This document shows, piece by piece, positions 48,877 to 59,342 of a stretch of 64,000 nt of DNA. Every line of letters starts with the position of its first letter. The stretch's first letter is position 1. This DNA comes from Amyloporia xantha (taxonomy: Eukaryota > Basidiomycota > Agaricomycetes > Polyporales > Adustoporiaceae), in NCBI GenBank assembly GCA_036971615.1, contig JAYKKR010000005.1, positions 1,798,001 through 1,862,000 on the forward strand. Direction: 5' to 3'. Both the position numbers and the translations under genes were made by a program. The notes under the pieces were generated by a model, which saw only the letters and a program-made list of their open reading frames with translations, did not search any database and was not told the origin of the DNA.

Positions 48877-49196
48877 TTACAGCCGTTTGCAGAACATACG
48901 GCGCGTGATCGAAATTTCTTTTTTTGGACAAATATATACATTCTACAGTATATCTGTATTAGCTCAGTCAATACATGTTGGATTGTCTTGAAAATTGGAG
49001 CAATGAAATGGCATTGTAAATCCAGAGGGGATGGTCAACTCAGATTTTTAAAATAATAAGTTTAAACACTTTACAAAAAAGTCATCATGTAAAGTTAATA
49101 TATCTGGATTTCTGTGGTTCCTGGGTCTTTCTGGGCTTATCCCTGAACATACATTGTCCATACCACTCATATAAAGGGGACTGCAAATTTATTTTG
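48877..49196 (+). repeat. Left inverted arm of the foldback element
   Basis: 320 nt, reverse complement of 49290-49609, from TTACAGCCGTTTGC to TTTATTTTG. Its outer end is 113 bp upstream of the SLU7 start codon. Confidence 0.88.
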
Positions 49197-49289
49197 TGTG
49201 TACAATATTTCTGTTGGTTTCTGGAAAGATGGAAATCTGGCATAGAACAGTGCAAGAACCACAGGTCATATGAAAAGGCTACAAAGAGC

Positions 49290-49609
49290 CAAAATAAATT
49301 TGCAGTCCCCTTTATATGAGTGGTATGGACAATGTATGTTCAGGGATAAGCCCAGAAAGACCCAGGAACCACAGAAATCCAGATATATTAACTTTACATG
49401 ATGACTTTTTTGTAAAGTGTTTAAACTTATTATTTTAAAAATCTGAGTTGACCATCCCCTCTGGATTTACAATGCCATTTCATTGCTCCAATTTTCAAGA
49501 CAATCCAACATGTATTGACTGAGCTAATACAGATATACTGTAGAATGTATATATTTGTCCAAAAAAAGAAATTTCGATCACGCGCCGTATGTTCTGCAAA
49601 CGGCTGTAA
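49290..49609 (-). repeat. Right inverted arm of the foldback element
   Basis: 320 nt, from CAAAATAAATTTGC to CGGCTGTAA. Reverse complement of the left arm; its outer end lies about 136 bp from the tRNA-Leu gene. Confidence 0.88.
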
Positions 49610-49745
49610 CGTGATCTCATTGCACCATGCAAGCTCAAAAACACAAACGATAAAGCAATCTAAAGTGCGTGTAGGAAGATCCTATTGCGGATTATGGCCA
49701 GCTATTGGAAGGGAAAGCAAAAACTTTCCCACAAGCACAATGAAT

Positions 49746-49842
49746 GACAGTGACGAGATTCGAACTCGCGCGGGAAACCCATCACGGTTTGGATACCTGA
49801 AAGGACCTAAACGTGACGCCGTAACCACTTGGCTACACTGCC
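49746..49842 (-). tRNA. tRNA-Leu (anticodon UAG), with 18-nt intron
   Basis: Read on the minus strand from 49842. The acceptor stem GGCAGTG pairs with CACTGTC. The D arm is GCC...GGC with AAGTGGTTA. The anticodon stem TCACG/CGTGA encloses the loop TTTAGG-C (anticodon UAG, 49809-49807). The intron is 49805-49788, directly after position 37, the usual place. The long variable arm GGG-TTT-CCC is typical of class II (Leu/Ser) tRNAs. The T arm is GCGAG-TTCGAAT-CTCGT. Everything expected for a nuclear tRNA-Leu is present. The discriminator base is A (49745). Confidence 0.92.
49788..49805 (-). other. tRNA-Leu intron
   Basis: 18 nt (TCCTTTCAGGTATCCAAA on the minus strand) between nucleotides 37 and 38 of the tRNA. 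Removing it leaves a normal 7-nt anticodon loop. Confidence 0.85.
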
Positions 49843-50139
49843 GATGGAAGTCAGTGTATAGTTGTATATTATATGTTTTGACTCCGTGTCTGTCCTCGTA
49901 CTATTCCGTGTTCATTGGCAGTTCACGACAGGAGAGTATCAGCCTGCGACTACGACCATGGTCGAGAGGTGGCGAGAAGGGGGACGGAGGCGGTGGTGGG
50001 TGGTGATGTGATAGAAGGCCACGTGGAGTTGGGCTGGTTGGCGCCCATATTGGAGGACGACCAAAATTACGCGCCTGCGGACTCTGCATTGTGTCTCTGC
50101 GCATTCACCGTCCAGTCCCTCGCAAGGACCGTCACCGCT

Positions 50140-51829
50140 ATGCATCTCCCTGCTCGCCCCCTCGGTCCTCGGGTACGTACATCCTCTCCTTCCCCCTTTG
50201 CTCTCCCCGAGGTCGCCCCCCTCAACATCCGCAAGGTCAACGGGGCCTCTCCAAGACCAAAGCTCAAACTCCCCAAGATCGACTACGAAAAAGTCGAAGG
50301 AGGCGCATTCGCAGGAGAGTACACTGGCGGTGCCCGAGCTCTCTCAGGCACACCCCGCGTCAATGGCGATAGCCCCGGGGATCTCACAGTCAAGCCCGAC
50401 ATGACTGTCTCTCCCAGCCCTCGCCCGCCCTCGGCTGTCGTCTCGATGGGAGACATCCGGCAGACGGTAGAGGAGTTCGACCAATGGTCTGATGACCTCC
50501 TCGAAGTTCTCGCACGTCTGGGCGAGGGCGCCGGCGGCGCTGTCTACAAGGTCAGAGACAAACGCACAGGCAAGGTCATGGCTCGCAAGACGATCACCAC
50601 CCTCGAGGCCCCCATGAAACAGCTCCTGCGCGAGATCAAGATCACGTCCAGCACTTCACACGTCAACATCGTACACTTCTACGGCGCGTACATCTCGCCG
50701 TCCTCCAGCGAAGTCAAGGTCCTCATGGAGTACGGCGAGGGCGGCAGCCTCGAGTCCGTCGGTAAGCGCATGAAGGAGATCGGCGGACGCGTTGGCGAGA
50801 AAGTCGCAGGGCGGCTTGCGGAGGGCGTGAGCGCTATCTCCCTCATCGCATGGCAACACACGTTGATGTCGTGATGTGCGTCGCAGATCCTGCAGGGGCT
50901 GGCATACCTTCACAAACAAAAGACGATCCACCGCGACATAAAGCCACCGAACATCCTCCTCACGCGCGAGGGCATAGTCAAACTCTGCGACTTTGGTGTC
51001 TCTGGCGAGCTCGTCAACTCCATCGCCGGCACGTTCACAGGCACCAGCCTGTACATGGCGGTGAGTGCTACCCCTCCCGCGACGCATCTACGAGATGCGA
51101 TGCAAGGCACATCTTACTGATCTGCCATCCAGCCGGAGCGTCTGTCCGGATTGGATTATACTATCAGATCGGACGTCTGGTCTACGGGTATCTCCTTGCT
51201 CGAGCTGGTCCAGAACCGCTTTCCTTTCCCCAGCGATCTTGCCGCGATCGAGCTTATGTTTCACATCACGCAGAACGAGGTATACATGTCCCTGTCTTGC
51301 TTCTTTCTTTCTGGATTCTGACGCTGATGCTTCTCACGTTGCAGCCGCCGGAGCTCGAGGACGATGATGAGGTGACTTGGAGCGCTGAAATGAAGGACTT
51401 TATAAAGGCAGCGTACGTCCTTGCTTCATGCTCTCCAATCATGCCTCAGCTTATCTGGCATTCGCTACTCGACAAAAGGCTCACGCGGAACCCCTTGGTA
51501 CGCCCGACCCCCAAGGATATGCTCGCACACCCTTGGATAGTGAACATCATGTTGCAAGAGGTCAACATGGCGTCTTGGATGCGACAGGTCTGGGGCTGGC
51601 GAAAGAACAGGAAGTCTGGCGACACGTAAGCATGACCCCCCTTGATATCATTACTCCGTATCTCCGCTGCGATTAGGCTTCTCCGCACGTTTGGCTGACG
51701 CGATCTGCGCGTTTCACATCCAGGACTTCACGGCCAAGCTCCAGCCGGAGCGAACTGTCGTCACTCGACGCGTCGATGGCCAATATCACCCTCGGGGCAG
51801 ACCCGGATTCACCGCCCACAAATCTCTGA
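50140..51829 (+). CDS. MAP kinase kinase, cell-wall-integrity (Mkk1/2) type
   Basis: Dual-specificity kinase of a MAPK cascade. Exons are 50140-50826, 50887-51060, 51133-51279, 51345-51412, 51479-51625 and 51724-51829 (442 aa, phases closed). The first 110 residues are a disordered Pro/Ser-rich region. Kinase motifs: [20 protein letters not shown] (ATP-site Lys); [30 protein letters not shown]; and activation segment [18 protein letters not shown], whose wording fits Mkk1/2-like enzymes. [18 protein letters not shown] closes the domain. The intron 51413-51478 (66 nt) could be read through in frame, adding 22 residues, but splicing restores the conserved [16 protein letters not shown]. The last intron (51626-51723, 98 nt) leads to a Ser-rich tail; without it the protein stops at 51629. 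Confidence 0.9.
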
Positions 51830-52576
51830 ACGGACATCTTCCCAACCTGTATATTTTGCACATCCGTACTGTTTCATGCTCATGACTGTCTCACTTCGTC
51901 TCATGCCCCATCTCGCACCTTGATCTCATTGCCTCGCCTGCCCACACCGGTTCCCTCGCTCATCCCGCTTCCTCGCTGCTTGTTCCATCTCGCTCCGCCT
52001 TTCTGTTTTGTTTAATCTATTCCGTTTGCTTCCCCATGCACGCTCTCACAAAACTAATCACGCACGCAACACATGCATTTTGCACGCATCTTATCAAATC
52101 ATCTCAACCTTTTCTAGTGTACATAGATCCAGAGCGTGAGTGCGCGGGGAGCACCGGGCCGGGTTAGACTGTACCTGCAGCCCTTCACTTGCAGAGACAG
52201 ATCTTGGGCAGGCGGATCAGGATGGCGGACACTGTTATAACAGAGTATGTGTATCATGTTTTTGTAATGCTTGTCTACTCGTGTAGGGAATATCTGGAAA
52301 TCTTTACGTTGGTCTTACTATTCTTTGACGTCATTCCAATAGAGCGGATCTGCTGGGATTGTGGATTGCTCCTGAAAGGACTTGCAGGCTCTGCCTCCAT
52401 GATTCATTGATCACACCACGAATGACTCGTCTGACGACAAACAACGTTCAGATCTGTGGACGAATCGCTGTGATAATACATGCATACTCAACGCAGGAAT
52501 AATGGAAATAAAGACATTGGAGATTCCACGAACGCAAACAGACAACAAAGTAGAAACACCACATCAGGAACCCGCT
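51830..52576. other. Convergent intergenic region after the MAPKK gene
   Basis: 747 bp between the MAPKK stop and the stop of the minus-strand disordered-protein gene. Pyrimidine-rich to about 52080. No gene is recognised. Confidence 0.45.
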
Positions 52577-55347
52577 TCAAGATTTGACAACCAGACCACC
52601 ATCGACTCTCTCCGGTCCATTGACACGCACGCTCCCTTCTGCTCTGCCTCTGCGCCCTCTTGGAGGCCTTCTGGGACCTTTGCCTCTGGCATTGTCTTGA
52701 CTCTTGTGAGTTCCTTCCTTCGACTCTTCTTTTCGGCGAGCTTGTTCACCTTTCTTCTGACCAGCTTGAGCAGCATTATTGCCGCCTTCCCGATGATTGC
52801 TCGCTTTGGCACTGGGTAACTTGACCGTAGCGTGCTGGTACTGCGAGCCCGAATCGCCTTCGACAAACGTATTTTGGGGTACCAGTGTCTCGCCAAATGG
52901 ACTGGAAGTCCTGAACTCACCAGGAAGAGGGCTAGGAGGAGAGAGTAGAAAGTGCACATTGCCAGATGGACCTCCCGAAGAGCGACTTCGCGGGCGAGGC
53001 AGCTGAGATAGTCCAGGAGCACGCGAGAAGCTTTGATCAACAATCAAACTAGTATCCTCTTCAGGGACAGAAGATAGTCGCCGCTGAATCAGACGAGCAA
53101 GAGGGATAGAGCGCGTCTGTTGGTGGGAGATACTTCGGGGACGAGGTTTGGGAGACGTTGGCGAGAGAGGAGCAGTCAAACTTGAAGAATGCGGAAAATT
53201 GCCGATGCGACCTGTTTCACGGGCAGCCATCATCCCAAGTGGGGTGTTAGGAGGAGGCTTAGGCTGCGCAGGTGAGTGCTCTGCCCGACGCATCGTCTGA
53301 ACAGTAGTCGGGCGTTGGCGAGTCCTACTTTGCAGGTATTCCGAAAGAGACGCGAGATCAGAATTCAGATTCGTAAGAGGGTCTAGGCTGGTGCCATTAA
53401 TCTGAGCAGCAGGTGCTAGCGAAGATACATCGATTTTGCGACCCAGAATATCATAGCTACCAAGTCGATCACGAGAAGATTTTTGGATTTGGCTAGTGAC
53501 GTCAGAATGAGAAACCAGAGGCAATTGCAATAGACTGGGTGACAGCCTAGGAAGACCAACTGCAGATCGCAACTCGGGAGAGAACGAAGAATTCTGATAG
53601 GGAGAGAAAGCTGATGACCATATTGGCGACGAAGAACTAGGAGGCGTAGGAAGAAAGGCTTGTTGCTGCTGTTTCTGCTGTTGCATCCATAATTGTTGTT
53701 GGCGGTACTGTTGAGCTATCTCAAGCGCCGACAGTCTGCGAGGCGGACAAACACGAGAGAGCTGCGTTAACTGACCAGGAGAGTCCAAAACTATGGGAGA
53801 GCGAGAAGACCCAAGATATCCTAGAGAATGTACAGGAGAATCGGAGACAGAAGACTGCAACGAAGTACCCAAGCTGTGGTTAAGAAGGAATGGTAGACAT
53901 CAGACCAGAGCCCTTGAGACCTTCCGGAGAAAGCAGTGTCGATTGCCAATCCAATCCAATATCATCCCTCGAGCTATAGAAATGCGCATCATAGTTGACA
54001 GGAATGGGAGCTTGGTTGTTAGATAAATTGTAATCGCGATGGCCACCTAGAGACATTTCTGCCTGCTTACGGACAAGTTCGTCGAGATCTATTGGTTCTG
54101 GTCCACGAAGAGGATAGGTGGCGACTTCTGCCCGGGGCTGTAAACTGGTAAGTTGCATTTGATGCTCTCGGGTACTTGACCGTGCTAGTTCTATGTTTTC
54201 ATATCGAGCAGTAGGCTCAAATCTCGACTTCTGTAATCTGGGAGGCACATTGGCGTGAGCAGTATGCAGCGGCGGTCGGCTCTGAACCGAAGGCTGGTGC
54301 AGTGTAGAATCCGAGCGCACCCGACTTGATGGTAGGTCTTCCCCTTCAAGTCCCCAGATCATACGGGACAGGTTGTCTTGCTCCTCAATAATCGTTCCTT
54401 CGGCTCCGCTGCAGAATAGATATCTCAGCAATATAACCGTCGTGAACTAAGCAAAAACGTACGATGGGCAGCGAGCATATGGTAGGGATAAGGGGCCATG
54501 AAGGGCCGGAATGGGCCGTGGAGGAGACTTGGTCCATGTGATCCATCCTGCTCACACTTGGTCAATTCGCCCTTAGAGCATCGAGATAATGAACACGACT
54601 CAAACCTTCATCCTCGGGGCGCGTGAGCGGCCCGGTTTCAGCATGCGTACCACGTAAAAATCCTTCCGGGAGTTGATCTTTGTTGGCTATGATTACTATT
54701 GATTCCGGGGACGAAGGTGGAGAAGGCGTATAAGGCATATCCGATACATGGGACTTGGCGCGGACGCGAGGTCCCTCTGGTTCATAAATGAACGCCCTTT
54801 TGGAACCCGCTTCAGCCTCAGCATGCTCTGAGATAGATTCCGAATTTTCTGTGTCAAGTAATGGCATGGACACGACTCGCACAGCTGTCTTTGCCAGAAT
54901 CGCTTTGGCGGAATAGGAGGAGACTGTCTCCGGGAGCGATATTATCCTGGTAGGAAAGATCTTCTTGGAAGCGGATCCTGAAGGCCTGCCATATGATAGT
55001 TGATCGTTATATGCACGGACGATGGTGGTTATTGACGACCCTGGACTGGATTCTGAGGGATCCGGATTATCCGATGTGTAACTATATGCGCTGTCGAAAT
55101 GAGTAGATGCGCGAGAATGATTAAGGGGAGATAGCTGCGCTGTGTTTTCGGACGAGCTATGACAGATGTACAACTCATTCGAGTTCGAGGATGGGACATG
55201 AGTTGAGGAGGATGTCAGGAAGTCCAAGTCCGTCTGAACACCACAGTCAACGTAGGACTTAGCGTCTGCTGCGATATCCGCCTGCATTTTGGCTGACGAT
55301 GGGCAATGCAAGGTCGATGGAACACAGAGGGAGCGGTCGACGTTCAT
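52577..55347 (-). CDS. Large disordered Ser/Pro/Gln-rich protein of unknown function
   Basis: I do not recognise a domain. Exons on the minus strand are 55347-54597, 54547-54463, 54408 to about 53900, and about 53860-52577. The first two junctions close in phase (LSR-WITWTKSPPRPIPALHG; YARCPS-GAEGTIIEEQDN). The third intron is ambiguous: a donor GTCTGATG with acceptor TTCTCTAG (85 nt) keeps the frame. About 880-900 aa. Visible features: GVQTDLDFL near the start; a conserved-looking block GTIIEEQDNLSRMIWGLEG; LDELVRKQAEMSLGG; a Gln-rich stretch (QQYRQQQLWMQQQKQQQQ); many SP/TP sites; and a very basic C-terminus (GKGPRRPPRGRRGR). The composition suggests a phosphorylated scaffold or RNA-associated protein, but this is only inference. 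Confidence 0.65.
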
Positions 55348-55442
55348 TCAACACATGAACGTTGGGGACAAGACACGCAAGTGCGGAGTCCAAATTCAAC
55401 TGACAGAAAACAGAAGACACGTCCGTCACGCGTCACCGCGGC

Positions 55443-55453
55443 GACGTCACGTG
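55443..55453. promoter_or_regulatory. Composite CRE-like / E-box motif
   Basis: GACGTCACGTG combines the ACGTCA core of CRE/ATF-type bZIP sites with a CACGTG E-box. It lies about 95 bp upstream of the start of the minus-strand disordered-protein gene. Short motif, so only suggestive. Confidence 0.3.
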
Positions 55454-55612
55454 CAGACGAGTGAGTGCGCTTCCGGACCAGTAGTATACAGCAATGCAAA
55501 TAGACCGTCAAATACCATACAGACATCCTAGTCTCCCGTAGGCAGACCTTAAATAGTGACCTTTGGGGGGGAGGGGGGACGGTCACTCTATACCCTCCTT
55601 CCACCTGGTTCC

Positions 55613-57017
55613 TTATCCTGTGGATGGTTTCTGGAAGAAACTCGATATTTTCGCCATTCCTTTCACGTTTGCCTTCTTGAGCTTCTCCACTCCGTTTGAG
55701 GCCGACTTGGCTTGGGATTTTCGTTTTGTCCCAGAAACCTCAGTGTTCTTGCTTCCGCCCTTCTTGGTCCTTGCTTGAGGCTTCTCCTCAAGGGCAGCCT
55801 CGGCAAGTTCATTCTGGTTGGCTTGATGGTAAGCATCCAGTTCGCTGAAACTGATCAGCAGGTCACTAGTTTAGTTGTCAATACCACTGCTCGGAAAAGA
55901 ACGTACTCATATGCCGAGACTAATTCGGTATAAAGATCCTGCGAGATATATTGCGAGACCAGCTCGCAGGCTGCCCGCATTCGTGCAACTGAAGACGGCA
56001 TTTAGAAATGTCAAGAGCCAGTGGAGCAGATACTCACGTCCAAGTAAGCGCTCCTTGCCATCTTCCATTAGACCATCCTTGGCCATATTTCGAACCATGG
56101 TTCGGGATATCTCACAAATTTCCTGCCTGGCTAGGCGAGATGTCTTGGTTTTGAGATACTGCATTGCTTTTTGTGCTGTGTAACGATACACGACGATTTC
56201 TGTGCTGACATCTAAGAAGACATCAGAGGAAACATAATAAGGTAAAAAAACGAGAATACCCTTTACTTCACAAATACGCTTCATGGCAGATTGAACGCAG
56301 TCAAATGACAGGAGGTGAAGGATGTCCTGCGATGGGACAGCAGACGGGCCTTCTTTCAAGGAAGTCGAACTGAATGTTTCTGTCCATTTTGTGACAGCCT
56401 CCTCGAATAGGTCTTCCGCTAGACGGAAGGTTCCGACCGACCCGTCTGTCTGGTCAACCGGCAAGAGCACCGATCAGTTTATAGCTTAAGCATACAGCAG
56501 ATTATCTCACAGACGATGTGCAGTTGAGGATAGGGATGAGAAGGAACGCAGGATCAATAGGTGTCATTATGAGCATTTGACCATCTATTATGTGATTAGT
56601 GTCGATTCCACTGACTCGACACCAATCACACGCACTATCAATGACCTCTCCCTCAGGCATGAACCACGACCGTGAATTTGGAGGGGATACCATTTGAACT
56701 TCCAGGATTGACGTCTTTCCACTTTCGGGTGCTCTGCATGGCAGAAATAGTGCCGGGATGCCTGGGGATAAATATGTGGGCTCTGGGCTAGAGGCGTAGC
56801 AGCGACCCCGCATTTGACCTCACCTGAACGGGGATGAGGTAGCCTCAGAAAGCGAAGTCCTTCATGGTGAGGTTCATTACATGGTGATATGTCATTCAAT
56901 TGTACCATGAGCGCGTGGAGAACATCTGCATGTATGCAGTGCCAGGATTGTCAACTCTGGGACATGGCGATGCTGTAACCACTCACCATCTGGAAGAACA
57001 GTAATATGACGCGACAT
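55613..57017 (-). CDS. RNH202: Ribonuclease H2 subunit B
   Basis: Non-catalytic subunit of the trimeric RNase H2 that removes ribonucleotides from genomic DNA. Exons (minus) are 57017-56987, 56925-56824, 56761-56636, 56584-56511, 56449-56260, 56211-56038, 55988-55907 and 55850-55613 (338 aa, phases closed). The N-terminal triple-barrel part reads MSRHITVLPDD, LRFLRLPHPRSG and FMPEGEVIDNGQMLIMTPID. The helical part reads FRLAEDLFEEAVTKW, EIVVYRYTAQKAMQYLKTK and MRAACELVSQYISQDLYTE. The basic tail ends MAKISSFFQKPSTG, which resembles a PCNA-interacting (PIP) box, as known for RNase H2B. It is divergent from the Ntn-hydrolase gene, sharing a 247-bp promoter region. Confidence 0.88.
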
Positions 57018-57264
57018 ATTTGGACTACACCTCAAAAATGTCCCAAGGGTGATGAGATGACTGATAAAATGAGAACTCGGAAGTGAGGCACTGGTCAGTC
57101 CACACGTTGTTGAGAGAAGACGCGTTTGTGGCTGGGACTCGATCGCGTTCATTGGTCTTATTTGTTCGTCACGGTCAGGTCGCGCAACTCGCGTCGTCAT
57201 TCTACATTTGCTCATCATCTTGTTCTAAACTACAGTATCAGCTCTGCTTCCTGTTTCTAGGACC

Positions 57265-59026
57265 ATGGAGGATGGATTGTATATTGTTGCCGTTCACGGT
57301 GGCGCCGGGCACCACCAGAAATCATCCGACGCAGTGGTCAAAAAGTCTATGAAACTGTGCGTTGAATGTGCAGATAGACTGTAACCCGGTCATGTCCAGC
57401 CTATGCCAATTTATTTGCAAATCAGAGCCTGCCATAAAGCCCTATCACTACTGCAGGCTGGGTCATCTTCCGTTCACGCTGTAGAACAAGCGGTGGTATC
57501 ACTGGAAGATGAAGAATGCCTGAACGCAGGCCAGTTTACCGGCCCCTGAGCTCCGTGTGATATATTACCTGACCAAACAGCTACGTTTTCAGGATACGGA
57601 TCAAATTTGACTCTAGATGGCGAAGTTGAGTGTGACGCCTCCATTATGGATGGCAGGACTACCGACTTCGGCAGCGTCGGTGCGGTCTCAGGTCTGTCTC
57701 ACATATCTCCCACTCTCAATGACTTCATCTGCTGGATCGCCTCTGTTGGTCAGGAGTTAGGAATCCAATCAAACTAGCACGCACCGTGCTTGAATATGCT
57801 CGCAAACCCGACCCGCTCGGTCGCATTCCGCCGCTGTCCGTCTACAATCCTGGCATAATTCCGCCAACATTGACGTGTATGCCAATCCAGGACGTTGGTT
57901 TCAAACGGTGCTTTGCGCTTTGCCAGGCAAAATAACGTGGAAGAAATTCCTGCAGAATCAATGATATCTCCTCGAGCGAAGCAGGAATGGCAATATTGGA
58001 GATCGACGTTTTACAATGTCCCCACTGCCGTTGACAGTACCGAGGGTAGTCTCCCAGGCCGAACTGGTGGCCACACTGCGGGACATTCTCCCATAATACC
58101 CACTGATTTGCACTCTAGGCAAGATACTGTTGGTGCGGTGGCCTGGGACATCGAAGGGGCGCTGTCAGCTGGTGTATCGAGGTAGCATCCAACTTGCCAA
58201 ATGGCATCATGATCAGCTGAGGATATATCACGTCGCTGCCACAGCGGCGGCCTTTTGCTCAAGCATTCAGGCCGAATCGGCGAAGTGCGGCTCTATCGTT
58301 TTCTCGACGATTGATTCTAACGCTCCCCCTTGATGTTATGATCAGGCTGCCATTTACGGAGCAGGGTGCTGGGCAAAGGAATGTTCAGTTGACTCTGGAA
58401 ACAGTGTTGCATGCAGCGTCTCTGGTCAGATTCTTCTGTTCGATTTGAATGTCAAGTCTTCATAGGTCTACAGGAGCCGGAGAACACATCATCCGGTCTA
58501 TGCTGGCAAAGACCATTGGCGATGCTCTAGAGGGGTCAGGTGGTGACTGTATTCACGAAATCCTTGAAGAGGCTCTGACAAAGCACTTACATGGTGGGCA
58601 GTTTTATGGGGGCGATATATAATATCCGTTCTTAATGGATCTGTCATGAAGCTGTCCGCCACGGGCCAGGGGTGGGCAAACCTGATGCAGGCATATTGTT
58701 GTTGATCAGGGAACGGGGACCTGCCAGCAATGCTATACGTAAGTCCGCCGTATCGCCAACTAGCTTCATGTATCTGGAGACGACATGCAATTGACATGTC
58801 CATAAATTAGCTCGTTTATGGTGCGCATTTACTACGGATAGTATGGCTGTTGCGTACGCGTCATCCTTAGATCCGAAACCTAAGGTGAGCATCTTCTCTT
58901 CTGTTGAAATGGTCGTCCGTTTTATGCTTGCTGGTACATTAGGCACTTATTCTTCGCAGGGGGCGTCATGTTCACGATGACAACGCACCCATCTTCATAA
59001 CATCGTTACCAATGACAAGAGCATAA
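57265..59026 (+). CDS. Asparaginase/taspase-family N-terminal-nucleophile (Thr) hydrolase
   Basis: Member of the plant-type asparaginase / isoaspartyl peptidase / taspase family (T2), which self-cleaves to expose a catalytic Thr. Exons are 57265-57356, 57426-57529, 57593-57691, 57754-57835, 57891-58181, 58245-58284, 58346-58424, 58474-58593, 58652-58738, 58811-58884 and 58943-59026 (383 aa, phases closed). Motifs: IVAVHGGAGHH; LNA-GYGSNLTLDGEVECDASIMD; SGVRNPIKLARTVLE; the cleavage/nucleophile site RQDTVGAVAWDIEG; GVSSGGLLLKHSGRIGE; SVSGAGEHIIRSM. The linker before the nucleophile is long, as in taspase-like fungal proteins. The second intron (57530-57592) begins with GC. Whether it is an asparaginase or an endopeptidase cannot be decided from the sequence. 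Confidence 0.87.
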
Positions 59027-59342
59027 TCAACAATTATACAATTATCGATGCGCATGTTGACGCTGTAGCATATCATAGGGACGATCTATTACACTCTTGA
59101 GAAGTTGATGGGCCTGCCCTCCGATCGGACTTCCCCTGCGGCTTCAATATGCCTGGCCGTGTATCGCAGGCTGTCTTTGTTGTTATCAACAGGTCATAAT
59201 TGGCTTTTGCGCTATGCGGAGACTCATGTCCCTACCAAAAATGCGTAAGCTTCACAGAAAGTGAGCATCACAGAGGGCAAATTCGATCATGCCTACGTTG
59301 TACATCACGAGTGAATGATTTCGAATGCCACCTGATGAGGGA
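59027..59342. other. Convergent intergenic region
   Basis: 316 bp between the stops of the Ntn-hydrolase gene (+) and the TFB4 gene (-). AT-rich near 59030-59070. No feature is recognised. Confidence 0.4.

Larger units (their letters stand above)
48877..49609. mobile_element. Foldback (giant palindromic MITE-like) element with 320-nt inverted arms
   Basis: Left arm 48877-49196 and right arm 49290-49609 have equal length (320 nt) and are reverse complements over every segment I compared by eye. They enclose a 93-nt unique loop (49197-49289). The outer ends read TTTA|CAGCCGTTTGCAGAAC and GTTCTGCAAACGGCTG|TAAC. A TA lies on each side, consistent with the TA duplication and CAG-type termini of Tc1/mariner-like elements; the element proper would then be 48880-49606. 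It encodes no transposase. The arms are AT-rich. The element fills most of the space between SLU7 and tRNA-Leu. Its transcript would form a roughly 320-bp RNA hairpin. Confidence 0.88.

Noticed and set aside
48438..48971. 177-codon minus-strand frame running from inside the foldback arm into SLU7
   Set aside because: It is a chance read-through of arm, SLU7 5' region, and first exon and intron; the same first 30 codons recur at the other arm because the arms are inverted copies.
49515..50006. 163-codon plus-strand frame starting in the right foldback arm and crossing the tRNA gene
   Set aside because: Its beginning is the duplicated arm sequence and it overlaps the tRNA-Leu; no protein resemblance.
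51413..51478. Reading straight through the MAPKK gene here without an intron
   Set aside because: Read-through is open, but splicing GC|G restores [16 protein letters not shown], which fits the family; kept only as a possible retained intron.
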